Shown here piece after piece: positions 1 to 12,830 of a DNA stretch of 64,000 bases (positions are counted from its first letter, which is position 1; each line of letters begins with the position of its first letter). The notes below the pieces were generated by a model. That model did no database searches. It worked only from the letters and a program-made list of their open reading frames with translations, and was not told where the DNA came from. Source of the DNA: Terebella lapidaria (lineage: Eukaryota; Annelida; Polychaeta; Terebellida; Terebellidae); assembly GCA_949152475.1 (NCBI GenBank), contig OX424563.1:18015001-18079000 (forward strand), read 5' to 3'. The translations under genes were made by a program, and so were the position numbers.

Positions 1-3000
1 GATCATCCAAATATGTGCATAGTGCATATCCATTTCTCTTTTTCAACAAACGCTTTTTATTTGATTAATTAACAAAAGCCCCATCTCTTAGTCTTCGTGG
101 TAAAATGTGGAGAAACCTGTTAGGGTATTGATACCCTATCATTTTGCTGAAATAGTAAATAATCACTTAGACACGTACATACAAAATCCAGCTTTTTCTG
201 AATATCATCTCAATCATCATAAAAGTGAAATTTGCATTTAAACCTAGTACATAGTAATAAATTATACATTTTATCTTAGTAACGAGCACTCGATCACGTT
301 CAACACCATCGGTAAATATGGACAGAGATATGATCAACATATTTCCAGTCCATGACTCAGAATCTGAAAAAAAAATGATCAATTTGGAAAAATTGTGCAA
401 GTTACGTTTGAGCACTCATTGGACAACCAAATTTGTACGATATTAATTTCATGAAAGCTCCAAACAAAGTATTACCATGTCTCCTGAGAACCAAATTGTG
501 GCTGTGAAACTGCGCACTTGTGAATGCGAATATCAGTCAACTCACATTGGATCATCCAATTAATATTACATGTAGAATGAACATACTGTAAAACCCCAAA
601 TATTTAATTCCACACTGAAACACTGTCAGTATTTACAGCCATGAATTACCCCAATAAAAGCTCAAAAACCGGGTGAATTTGGCAATTTCATATTCGTGAA
701 CACCTGAAGAATGCAAAACATTTTGTCTTGCTTGATTTATCATACTAATTCTGAATTAATCCAGATAGTCAACGTCAATATATTTGAGAATAGATGCAAA
801 CCAATCTATTTATATTATGTAAGATTTTGGGGATTATGGTTAGACCCCAGGGTCGTACTAATACTTTTCAGTTGAAATTGGAGAAACTAATAACGCGTTG
901 CTTTCTTTATAAGAATGTTGATATATAGCTGAAATATGATATTCGACAAATTTTAATGACTGCACCAAATTAAAGGAACATAACTTTCGATGCCTCAAGT
1001 GTATAAATACCGGTATTTATTACTGAGGAGAAGCGCTCGGGAAGAATTTTCCACCAGCGCTCTGAACCTAATTGAGTCTATGCTATGAAACAACACTTAG
1101 GACATTGTATGCATAACCATAGCAATGATTTATTACATTTTCAGGTCACCTTGTCTGCTGGGCTTATTTCATATTTACAAACAAGCGTCCATTTCATAGT
1201 GTTTGGGGATCTGGTTTCCAACCTATTCAAATCTGACAGATGTCAATGGCAACTGCTTTGACTTGGGTGGTTAGGGCGACTCACCGGCGAGTTGGTAGGT
1301 TATTATCTGATTTCCACCAGGAATTGTCAATGTGACATCAGTCACTTTAGCTGCATTTGCAGTGACTTTTACACATCACCATGTCCCCACAATTAATAGG
1401 AAGACTGTACAATGCCTCGAGCAATTTCAAAGCCTTTCCAAGGTCAGACGGCGCTGGTGTTTAATGCTGGTATCTGTAGGGCATTCATATTGTCTGTATC
1501 GTTATTGATACAGTAGCTTACATCGCTGACATGGATATTAGAGCCCTAATTAGAAGACGTTGCGCCTTCATTTTGCTCACAAAAGAAGTTCGAAGTATTT
1601 GGAATCTCCAGTTCAAACAGTGTTACTGTACATGGGCCATAACTATCGAACACATTGTGGTCAATGTTTGGACACCACATATTTGTGGGCCACATCCGTG
1701 GGCCAGGACCTAATTCTGAACAATTCAGACTCACATGGATAATTGGACAGCACGAGCCTGTACATTGATATTTCAGACACTGCATCGAATCCCCATTCTA
1801 AGGTATTATGGTCAATATTTGAGAGAAAATTCATTTTACTCACCCTGTGTCGGCATCAGCTTCCAAAACGTTAGCCTTACAGTGTTGACAATAACATGAC
1901 CTGACTCCTTAACAAAAGAACTAGGTCGGTCAACATTCTATGCCATTTGGTAGGGTGTTAAGCTATGTTAATTCTGTACTATGGTTCTGGTGAACAGATA
2001 TACAGAACAGAAAAAACGATTTGTAATGAAGCAAAATAACAAGTTGTAGTCAGATACGAATTTGAACAAAATACATATCGCACATGCTGTTGATTTAAGA
2101 CATTCATACAGTTACCTATATCACACAACTAAATATCCGAATGATGGAATACAGTGTACATTCTTGAGTGCCTGCTTATGCAATTATTTCATTTTATTGA
2201 TTACAATCTCTGTGTAATCCATTTCTTGTGCTGACACGCTAGAGTTGATTGCGCGATACTAGTGAGCGAACATTCCATCAATTAAAACCATATCCCATTA
2301 TCTGATTGAATTGGAATGTAGGTAGTCTCGCTCGAATGATTTAACATCATGAATCATACATACGAAATGCCATGTTTTGGTGAGAATTTTGTTTTGATGA
2401 GAGGAATTTGGAGGATCTTAAGACAATAACTCACGATATTCATCAAGCTGACTGAATTGGCTTCACGAATATTAACAGTGCAAACGAAGGAATGCGAAGC
2501 AGATAAAGTATCTATTTGCAGGGATGAGTATATACAACATACCACACATTATAACACTACATAATGTAACCTGAGTGTGTTGCTCCTGGTGATATATTAT
2601 TGATTGTTCGCCAGATTGCATCAGTTGACATTTTAATCAAAAGGTACAGCACTTGATCTTTGTAGCGAGCAATCACAGCAGTGGGTCCATGTGGCAAGCA
2701 ATCAGTGTGTGTGAAAGGTAACCAGAAATCCATTTTCACCTAGAAGTCCAACAGTTACTTTGAGCTGAAAATTAAGGAAATAACACAAGTGGCTTTGTCA
2801 GGTCTCTGATTGTGATTGAAGTTTTGCCACTCTGGGTAATTGAATGCTTTCTACAAGCTGATTGGCCGGTATGATTGTGTAGCCACCAGCAAGGTCCGTA
2901 CATTTATTTCCTGACATCAAGGGTGGGGTTTTAAACATCAGTGGTAACAACATTAACGGAAGTCGTAATCACGCATGTGTAAATTCAAATATTTTTCGAC

Positions 3001-3429
3001 TCTACAATATCTCAGTGGGTTCTTCAAAATCTTCAAAACGCTGATATGAAAGTTTTAACTTAGTAATTGTATATAAATATATTTTAATGAACGACAGTTT
3101 CGCTCTGACGCCATATTCTAAAGACATTATCACTCATCAGCAAGATACTCATAGCAATCGGGAAAAATCGTAAAACTTATCCACTGTAATCAACATGCGA
3201 CGATGCTGACACTTTCATGAAGTGTGTTGCTGCTGCGATCACAATTTTCGAAATACATCACATGACGATTCTGAAATTTTCATGATCATTTTACAAAGCC
3301 CTCACCTTCGCGAGCACATTGAAAAGACAGGCGAACAGACGTGCTATGTTGTTTTGGAATCGTGTGATCTCAGATTGAATCTTTCGAACATATTCAGAGT
3401 TTGATTCCGACATAACGATGATGATATGT

Positions 3430-4390
3430 GGAACAGAATCAGCTAAGCAAACACGCTGATAAAAAACTTAGGCATGACCGAAGGGCTTATAAAATCATTC
3501 TGCTCATTACTTTAACTAAATCGAGGTGTAGTGGTTGTTGTCTTGTCACGGTAGTTGACTTTCCTCTAGATATCCGTTCGAAGATTGCTTCGCTTCTAAT
3601 TAAACTCGAGAGAGAATTCAATTTGTGTCATGTATGTTTTACGACATGCGAAAGCTTTTCGTTTTGTAAATCTAATACTCTGATGTTGATTGAAAATGTG
3701 TTTTACTGTGAGAGAATCGAGATGAATGAATTGATGCAAATTTTAGGTGTTCATGTTGTGAAGTTGGAACTTTTTGAATAGCTCATTTTCCAATCAACTC
3801 ATCAGAAGTCTAATACCAACTCAATAAGGCATTGACATCAGCAATATTTACTAGATGTTCTCCACTGAGGATTTTAAACTTTTTGGGTATTGGTTAACAT
3901 GATTAAGTACATAATCCTATTTGGTGGAGTATTCAGTCCAGTATTCAGAATGTAAGTATCAACCTATTACCACCAATACAGCCAAATTTTGATGATTCCA
4001 ATAACAAACGTAAAACACAACATTTTGCAATAGAAACAAAGCTTAACCAAATACTTTATTTGGTTGGGCTTAGCACATATCCACTGTATGTCAGACTTAT
4101 GTTTTACGAAGACACACTTTTGCAATACGCGAAAGCTTTTCGTTTGGTAAATCTAATACGTTGATGTTGATTGAAAATGTATCACTCAGAGAATCGAGAC
4201 GGATTAATTGATGCAAATTTTAGGTAATCATGTTGTGAAGTAGGAACTTTTTTACCAGCTCATTTTCCAACCAACTCATCAGAATTCTAATTTGTTCTAA
4301 GTGATTATATGCCGACTCAACAAGGTTTTGACATCAACAATATTTATTAGATGTTCTCCACTGAGGATTTTAGCCTTTTTTTGGTATTGG
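3430..4390. repeat. Local tandem duplication
   Basis: About 300-400 bp around 3600-3900 is repeated at about 4090-4390. Shared landmarks are 'gcgaaagcttttcg', 'gatgttgattgaaaatgt' and 'agatgttctccactgagg'. A third relative is at 26917-27230. The 117-codon open frame at 3428-3781 is not kept in the related copies, so I do not call it a gene. Confidence 0.65.
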
Positions 4391-4394
4391 TTAA

Positions 4395-5263
4395 AGTCCA
4401 ACTAAAGTCAGGATACTTATTTTTGACGGATGATAGAGTGAATCTCACGAATTATTATAGTTTTTACAGTATGTCAATATCTCTATTATTTATGAAGATA
4501 TGACAGTTTTAGTGGAAAATTTGGGCTAACTTTCTTGTGCCAAATTAACTATTATAATGAGTCTTTATGACGTCACAAGGGTAAAACAAGTTAATTAAGG
4601 TAATGAAACGTCTTTTTTTCAAACATGTACGATGATAACATGACCTTTATTTGGCATGTACTTTATTTGGCATGAGATATAATCAGTATTCAATTTCCAT
4701 AATTGGTTGCCAAGGTAACTATTCTCGAGATATGACCCAAAGCAACCATGGTTGCTAGGGGCCCGACGCCCCGAATATTGAATGAGGTACCATAAAACCG
4801 GTGAAAATGTGGACAAGAGCCTTTTCTGAAATCCATTGAATAATTTTAAACGTCATTTTGCTTACCAGTCCCGAGTTGAGTCCCCTAGCAACCACGTTGC
4901 TATGGGCCGTATGTTAAGTACGGTTGGCATGGTGACCAGACACATCTTATGGGTGTGGTATATTTTCTATCATCATTGTTGTATTCGCATTATTCAGCAA
5001 TACTATACACGGATCAGTCAGAGAATGGCTTTGAACGTAGCTCATTAAAGCAACTTACCCGTGTGAAGTCACGAATACTCATTAAAATAGCTAAAGAGCT
5101 TCATAATTCAAGTACAAATATTAAAAAAATTTGACACAAAATTGGTAGTATCTCGAGAACTGTTAGAAATATTAAGGTTCTGTAAAAGCCAGCATATTAC
5201 CTTTTTCATTTTCTATTGCACAAAGTATAATAACTTGAAATTCATTTTGACTTGAGTTAGACT
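4395..5263. mobile_element. TTAA-flanked TIR element, non-autonomous
   Basis: Direct TTAA repeats lie at 4391-4394 and 5264-5267. The ends are imperfect inverted repeats: left 'agtccaactaaagtca', right reverse complement 'agtctaactcaagtca', matching about 13 of 16. The related copy just upstream has a single uninterrupted TTAA at 3894-3897 in the same context ('attggttaacatgatt'), which acts as the empty site. TTAA targets are typical of piggyBac and Kolobok elements; which one this is cannot be decided. At about 5046-5200 there is a broken stretch resembling a helix-turn-helix ('IAKELHNSS'), possibly a transposase remnant. No intact transposase is present. Confidence 0.75.
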
Positions 5264-6300
5264 TTAACATGATTGAGTCAAGATTCCTTTTTGGTGAAGT
5301 ATTCAATCCAGTATTCAGACTTACATCATATTGGTCCTGAACAAAGCTTTACCTGTGCATTTTGCCCACAATAATTCGATAAAAAAATTGTCTCTGAGAC
5401 GTACAAATATTATGTGAACATGTTTCTACTGTGAACATAGACTATTCTTCGTTGCCAGCACTATTATCCGGGGATTATACCTGTCATACCATATATGCAA
5501 TTAATGTATCATGAGTAACATTGTTTTTACATCAATAATAGTCATTCCGGTCAATAAGAATATTTGTTTGAAACAAGATCACCTCAAAAGCGGCATTATT
5601 CATAATACCAATATCAACTCTCGTGAAGGTGTTCAGTTCTGCGCACCCCTCCAACTAATACATGTAGATCTACAATTTCCTCTATCAACGAACTAAGCTG
5701 AATCCTTGCGCTGAGAAACAGACTTTGAAAATTGACAATAAGTCAATTAGGATAAGAATTTATCACATGACAATTGCCGATATATGTATTTTGTAACATT
5801 TTGCATACACAATACCAGACAACAAGTATTGCCTCAGAGGAAGTATGAATGTAAGTATCAATCTATTACAACCAAGAGTCAGATTTTGATGATGCCATTA
5901 ACAAACGTAAAATACTATCCTGTCTGAGGAATCCTCGCCACAACGTGTTATTACTGTAATTGCGATTCTGCAATGAATGGGAATAATACCTGGCTTATCA
6001 GCGCTGGACACATTTAATTCCCAATCCGCTAAATTGTGAACCTCTGAACTGACATACAGTTTAGAAAACAACTTGCATTCTAGAACATAAGCTTAGAGGA
6101 TTTAGAAGCTCGAGGTATTCGTATCTTCTGCGACAACCAACAACCGGAACGTTATATAATTCAACTGTGTTCTACATGTCTGTAGTCTGTATTTCATGAT
6201 CGAACTGTAGTTTTGCTGATTCAATTCTATCAATTATTCTTTCATTATTGTGTATACTGTTCTCTTTTATATATCTCACGAACGTGATGATTTATGAATT

Positions 6301-6525
6301 TTTTTTTGAAATCAAAATAGTTTTGATCGCGATTTAAATAGTTTTGAATGTGTACAAAAAGTTTTGTACGCGTACGAAATATATTGAACGTGATCAAAAT
6401 GTTTTGCATGCGTTCAAAGCTATTTAAATCGCGATCAAAACTATTTCCACACGTCAGAAATAGTTTTGATCGCGATTTTGATAGTTTTGAATGTGTGCAA
6501 AACATTTTGAACGCGATCAAAATTG
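6301..6525. repeat. Cluster of palindromic 'ttttgatcgcgat' repeats
   Basis: The segment is built from short motifs of the form 'gttttgatcgcgat' and 'caaaatgttttg' in both orientations, spaced about 20-40 bp. The pair 'gatcgcgatttaaatag' (near 6327) and 'ctatttaaatcgcgatc' (near 6418) forms an inverted repeat. It is absent from the duplicated copy near 32910, so it is an insertion or local expansion. Open frames on both strands translate to repetitive, low-complexity peptides and are by-products of the repeat. Confidence 0.6.
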
Positions 6526-9257
6526 TTGAGTTTAACTTTTTTTTTGCATGTTGTGAAGCATGTTTTAAAAAAAAAACAAATTATGGCATATATCAGCCAC
6601 CGTACTGTCTGTATTTATGAACATTAAATTCGTATGACTTGAGGACCTGCAGTTGGATCCTCCAACGGCTGAACGGCTGTGATATTCCTAGATTTCTTTG
6701 AACTTTTCGATGACATGAGCAATCATGCATTGGATTTTGTTGCAACGTCTGGAGGATTTCGAATACTAGTAATTCACGATATTGATAAGGGATTGTATAT
6801 GGTATATATGGTCGATGTCTGGTAACAGTCTCAAGATCAATGCTTTGATACACACAAGACATTGTTGAAACTCATGGTTGTTTGCGTTAGATGCTATGTA
6901 GTACACGGTGAATGTGATACTAGCTAATGTTTCAACGGCAAAATACCAAAACTTCGTCTTTCGATATACTTTGCTATTTATTCATGTGTCATTAGACAGG
7001 GTTGCCACCTGCATCATAATTGAATGTATTTCTACAGGCATTAGGTTTTATTTCGTCTAGTACGAGGATGATACAGAGGACACTATGAAAAAGGATAAAA
7101 CTCACAACATGTGTCACTGGTAGATTCTAGAAGCCTGATTGATGATGCTCGTCCTTTCATTATGGAGAAATTCCTCTTTCGAAAGTGTGATTTTATTCTG
7201 GTGAATAATGAGAACTGATTGATGCACCCCAACATTTTCCAGGACATCATCGTGCTATCTCTGCCGATTTACCACCGAACACTGTTGGCGTCTACATGTA
7301 TGAGACACAAGACCAGTCACGAATTCAATGAATTTTTTGGTTTGCTCAAACTAACCAAGCATCAAGACATCGCTGATCATATAACATATGACAAATATAG
7401 CATTTTCTGCATGTGGTTTGCATTGTGTAACGCCATTTTATTCTGTAATTTGCATTTCCCTCGGTTGTAAAACATGGTCAATATGTGGCCCATTCTTCTT
7501 GCTTCCACGCGCTGATATATTACTCACACAACTCTACGCCAATCTATTAGTTTGATTTGTTGTTGTTGACAGCGCATCGTCAAAATGTGTTACTCTGATG
7601 GCTGAATTATAACTATCAATATATAATGACGAATGGGGTAATAATGCGGACAAATATTGAATTAACATTATTGTAGATATACCTACAACCAATATTAACA
7701 GATTACTATAAACAAAAGAGGACGTGAGCGTCATCAGGTGCAGACAGTGTGTAACATAAGTATTTCCTCTGCAGCCTAATGGGATTAGTATGCAATTGCT
7801 GGATTTAAAAAATGGAATGCATGAAGTGGATGTATGATGAATAAATGAATAATAAGATGCTAATAAAAAGATGCCTTGGAATGGTATGAAAAACTAATTA
7901 TTGTTAAGAAGCATATCTCATAGAAATACATGACGATAATTCTGAAATATTGTGACGAATACACCATTCATGCGATGATACAATAAATGATTCAAATATG
8001 GACACCCTGCAGCTAGCCACCGAACGTTGCTTGATTCACATATATTTTGTTTTGGTCAGGCTGCCTTCATGCCGATAATCCAATGCGCAAGATTCGAAAC
8101 AGAATACCTCAAATACCCAAATATATTTTCTGATCCTCTACTGGCAATCATTCATGACAGCCTTGGCCATTTTGGATGGGACTTGAGCGTGATTTGATTT
8201 GATATTCCTAATGGAATTCCACCGGCTGAATAGCAACTTAAAACTTCATGATATATATCACTATCAGATTAGAAATGCGCCCTAAATAGCAGCTCAATAA
8301 ATAACAATTAGTCTTTCTGGGAAATAGTGGTAATTCTTTTCACTCAGAATATGCAATGAAAGGACTAGCAGGTGTCAATTCTCACCTTGATGTTTCAGTA
8401 ATGAAGAAAGGAAGTACCATGAATGTCCATGTCAAAAATACCATGATTGCAACTGATGTTGCACCATTCTGGATAATTGAGCACGAATCATCAGGTTATT
8501 GAGTGGATGGGTGTCTCTTTCAGTCGCTATTGGTGATGGCAACGTGGTCCGTGGGGAGCACTAGCAAGTCTGGAAGGTTTCAAATTATTCCATGACGTTA
8601 GTTTCATTTATTGTGAAAGCATAATATTGCGACATAACACAAAGCGCAATTCTTGTTTTTATGTGACAAAGTTATATAATGTTAGTTTAGTCCTCATGAA
8701 AATGTTATTTCTTGAACATATCAATGGAAAATTTACCATATTTATTATCATTGGGGTAATGAAATATACTACTGTGTTTCAGGTATTGTACTGATTTCTT
8801 TCATGGATCAGGAACAATCGTATATCATTGTGTTAGTCGGTTTGCAACAATGTTCACTTTAATAAGGTAGCAGAATGTTACTTTTAAGAGGTGAGGTAGG
8901 CGCTGTTTCGAGACCCGATGCTCATTCGAAGAAATACGGTACTTGTAATATTATGTATCATGCCATATATCACGGAACGAAATTGGTACAAAAATGCACC
9001 TTGTTAAACATGGTGATACAAAAAATGCACCTCGCAAGGTATTCCTTTAATTGTCTCGCCTTGACCAGAACATTTTATTTCACAAAAACTGAGAAATCTG
9101 TCTCGATCAATGTAGCCTTGAAATCCGACAGACATCAATCGAGTGTGATATGAACATTTTGAAGACAAAAACCTACTTGTACTCTCAAAAAAGAATTTTA
9201 TTCCACTGAATAATACTCACACATGATCGAAGACAATGAAATATACTTGACACATTA

Positions 9258-12200
9258 GACTTTTTTCGTGTCGGGGTTATTTCGAGGGTGTTTCGGGGTG
9301 AAGTACCGCAATAATCCCCTCTTCTCGTCACCCAGGGGTTTATTCAGTGATGCGTGCAGCTTAAAGCAAACTAATCCCACAAGAGCGATTTCCAGTCGAC
9401 ACTCCACAGATATTGAGGCCAAACAAAATTATAAACCAGTTTATAGTGTCTAACTAATTTACCACTATTACTGTTCATTGTATTACAATCTCCGTGTGTG
9501 ACTTATGCAAGGATTTTTGTTTCATCGGGTCTCAGTAGCTCAATGGTCCAGTGTTCACCTCACACATGTTTTTGGCAAGAACGTGTAGTGTGTCACCGTC
9601 GAGATTTGAGTCGTTTGTTATAATTCGGATCCAAATTAGAAGAATTTGATATGCGAAAGCATGTTTATATTTATATATGAAACGAATCATGTTCTATACA
9701 CGTCGGGAGGAGTAGTCTGTTTTATATTCACATAATGTTTCATTGGAAGTACAGACAGCTATATGCTATTCCTAAGATAAATGTTGTATATCAGAGCAGT
9801 AAATGTCATTCGAATTAAAAAGCGCCGGTCAGCTTGTTTTTGATCCTTTTTTAGGGGAGGGGGGACTTTTGGGGATCACTGATTTCTTTGGTCTCACGTT
9901 ACATATGTATAGGCCTACTGACGAATGGATATCGATATAGACAAATCCATATTTTAGGAGTGATTCATGAATGATACTTACAAAATCAGTGTCATGAACG
10001 GTCAAATTCGATGAGTGATAAACCTATAGGCCTAATGATAGCCCTGTTAAAACCACAGACACATAACTTTAATGACCGCAGTGTCATTGATTTTGCTCCA
10101 GGTTACACTTTTCACACACAGATCATGAAACTGGCCGATTGCTTACTAGCCAAACACTGACGATATTACCTAAGGAGGATGCCTGTGGCATTTTGTTACA
10201 ATTCACCCATTATAACAGAACCCAGCTATACAATGGATCCGAAAGTCTAAGACTGAGAAACACGAGAGTCGTACAATCATGAAAATAGAAATGTCGTAAG
10301 AAATGTGTTTATTACGGGCGGTCTATAATAGTGAATCCCCTGTCTTTACTTTATAGACAAGTATCTCAAAATCACACCAGAAGGTTTATTCTGGTGAAAT
10401 CGACAAATTATACCAACAAACTTAAGATTGAGTATCAAGCACGATCCACGTAATTTCAATGGTTTCATACCACATGCAATTTTAGTTCATATCTCGGCCG
10501 TTTCATAACAAACTTACATGAAATTTGGAATATATATTCTGTATATATCTATGAAGCTGACTTCAATAAGAGATTGAAGATTTCATTGATAAATTAGTAT
10601 ATAAATGGAGTTGAATGTTGCTTGAACAAATGTAACTTACGTTGCGTACACGTAGCATTAGATGGTGTAGTTTCTTAACTGCAGCGAGTGCACATATCCG
10701 TGATCAATAACCTACCCTTAAATTTTGAGTATCCCATCGATAATCATGCCAAATTGATGCGCAAATGTGTATATCTATTGCGATCCCGCGAAAATGTCTT
10801 GTGCCCCTGGTCAGTGAAGCGCTAAGTACAGATCAGCGGATTATTCGTATGGCAAATACCGTCAATGCTCAGCTGTCGTGAACGTTGTACTCAGGAGTGA
10901 GATGTTGTTGTGATTTTGGTTCTATACTGCACTTAGAAAACATTAGAGTCGCTGAATTCTTGATGTAGTTTGCGGTTGAGTTTACAATGCCAACGGATAT
11001 AGACGTTATTAATACGATTGACAATCAAATTCTTTTGCCCAGTGTATTTTCAGTGCGGATGATATATAACATGCTATTTTGACCATCAAACTCCCATCAA
11101 GTGTTCAGGTAAATCCCAAAACAGACCGTAGGTTATTGTTCTATGATAGGTAATCTAACCATAGTCAAGAAACTGTACCCTAAAAAGCTGTCAGTTTTCT
11201 ATGTAAGTTACATTTGATTGGCGGTGTATAACGTTCAGGATCTATATGAATATCGACTGGGTCTTCAATATGGCCATTGGACAAGCATTGTAGTGGTGGT
11301 TAGAACCTACACAACAATTTTCAGCGCAATCCATTACCAAACTGCAGAGTTATAGGCCAAACAAAACATACCAGAATTCTGCTGACAAGGCATGGATCCT
11401 GACTGATAAGCATCCTTAAATACATATGTCACCAACTCGTGTTACATTGGTGAAACACATGAAAGTAACTGGTTGCAATGGAACTGATGTTGACCAATAT
11501 ACAATCACCAACCATATTTCACCATTGTCATGTTAATTTTCGCACTCCATTATTTTTCCCCTGCAAATTAATTTAGCGTGTTTCGCCCAATATTAATAAA
11601 GTATTCTGATGTTGCACGATTTCTGAATGTCTGATGTTATTTGTGCATACAAAGATGAGAGTGACTGAAAGAGCAAATAACAGATACCTTAGGTGAAATA
11701 TATCATATTTTAGCAATAAAATTTACACAAGGTGATATGTTCAGGGTTGTCTAAGCCTGTAGGGCCCAATCTGTTAATACTACTCACCCATTTGATGTAT
11801 ACCATATTTAATCAATCTGGCACATTTTTAATTTTCATTGAATTTAGAAGAAAAAGTAAGCTGCGCTACATGCGCCCAAGTATCAAATCCTGCGCCTTCC
11901 TCTATATTCAATAAGGATTGAAAAGGTGCGAGACGGATTAAATGGTATGTTTTCATTGGACGAGTAGTATTAAGGAATAACGTACGGTATTTGGGCCGAC
12001 TTTAGTATGCTTCCCATGAACACTGCGCGACAACGGGAAACATCTCATTTAATCCGTCTGACACCCTTTTAATCCTGACTAGAGATAAAAGAAAATTCAG
12101 TATAGCATACCTCTGCTAGAGTTCGGTTCTATTTTGTGTGGCCTTACAGGCGCTGATTAATGAATCTGAGTTATATTCGCCACGGTTCAATGCGCAAAAA

Positions 12201-12280
12201 CCCCTACTCACTTGACCGCGGTACTTCACCCCGAAGTACCCCCGAAACACCCTCGAAATAACCCCGACACGAAAAAAGTC
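9258..12280. mobile_element. TA-flanked TIR element, about 3.0 kb
   Basis: The left end begins 'gacttttttcgtgtcgggg' and the right end is its reverse complement. Inverted identity runs about 41 bp and then becomes patchy, with more similarity around 'ggggtgaagtaccgc'. TA lies directly outside both ends (9256-9257 and 12281-12282). The sister copies lack this insertion near 36821 and 45916, where flanks resembling 'cttcacatgatagtcaaat' are continuous. No transposase-like frame is seen inside, so it is probably non-autonomous. TA targets suit Tc1/mariner-like and some other superfamilies; assignment is open. A smaller inverted-repeat element is nested at 11914-12076. Confidence 0.7.
11914..12076. 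mobile_element. Small inverted-repeat element (MITE-like)
   Basis: The left end ('aggattgaaaaggtgcgaga' and on to 'cggattaaat') is an inverted copy, with a few mismatches, of the right end at about 12046-12076 ('atttaatccgtctgacaccc' onward). The span is 163 bp. The left half and upstream context ('cccaagtatca', 'ctgcgccttcctct') recur at about 59348-59430, so the family is interspersed. No coding capacity. Confidence 0.6.
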
Positions 12281-12830
12281 TATTAAGGTCAATTCTATGC
12301 AATGTTTGCCTTGCAGAGCTAATGCAATTAATGTCCGTTGATCTGGTATGTTTGCCAATATATTGGGTCATACCGAAGACAATTAGACAACTTGCACTCT
12401 TAAATGAAATTTAAAGTGAGAACGGGATCGAAACAAAACAGATTGATTGGGCTGAAGGTAAATATGAATCTATTTCCACCAATACAACCAGATTTTGATG
12501 ATTTCAATAACAAATGTGAAATAGAACATTTTAGAATAGTTAAATAATTTGTCTAAGGACAAACTGGTGTCATAAGGGGTAGACAGTGTGTTAAATGTAG
12601 TTGTTTCCACTGTACACCTGATGGAAATGGTATACAACTGTCCAACAACATGTGAAAAATAATTTAGAAATCCAATTTACATAAGTACCTAAATCACAAA
12701 CCAAAAGGCTACTGAGTGGATGGTATTACATATTTTTAGTTTTATTTTGGATCCCAAACTTATATTAACTTATTCCAATATTATCTTATGTTATCAAACT
12801 TATCCCAAACTTATATCAACTTATATTAGA
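12281..12830. other. Non-coding, repeat-derived stretch
   Basis: About 12285-12360 resumes the duplicated unit after the TA element ('tgcaatgtttgccttgcaga' is like 45937-45952). 12470-12620 resembles other parts of the unit near 5850 and 7735. 12720-12830 is low-complexity with repeated 'cttatatcaactta'-like words. No gene is supported. Confidence 0.5.

Larger units (their letters stand above)
20..9257. repeat. Large duplicated unit, copy 1
   Basis: This block aligns in order and orientation with about 19640-36830. Matching landmarks are 20-430 with 19640-20060, 960-1470 with 21180-21460 plus 23430-23640, 2030-2180 with 23930-24110, 2320-3120 with 25120-25960, 3120-3900 with 26545-27240, 5280-5820 with 27240-27793, and 5820-9250 with 32453-36830. 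The copies are clearly diverged. No convincing gene is visible: short open frames in one copy are broken in the other. Intervals without a named sub-feature (430-960, 1470-3400, 5330-6240, 6530-9250) hold only this duplicated non-coding sequence. Confidence 0.8.

Noticed and set aside
3428..3781. 117-codon open frame
   Set aside because: Related copies at 4090 and 26750 do not keep the frame, and no domain is recognisable.
9530..9620. tRNA-like sequence near 'agtagctcaatggt'
   Set aside because: Box A is fair, but no good box B follows at the right distance.
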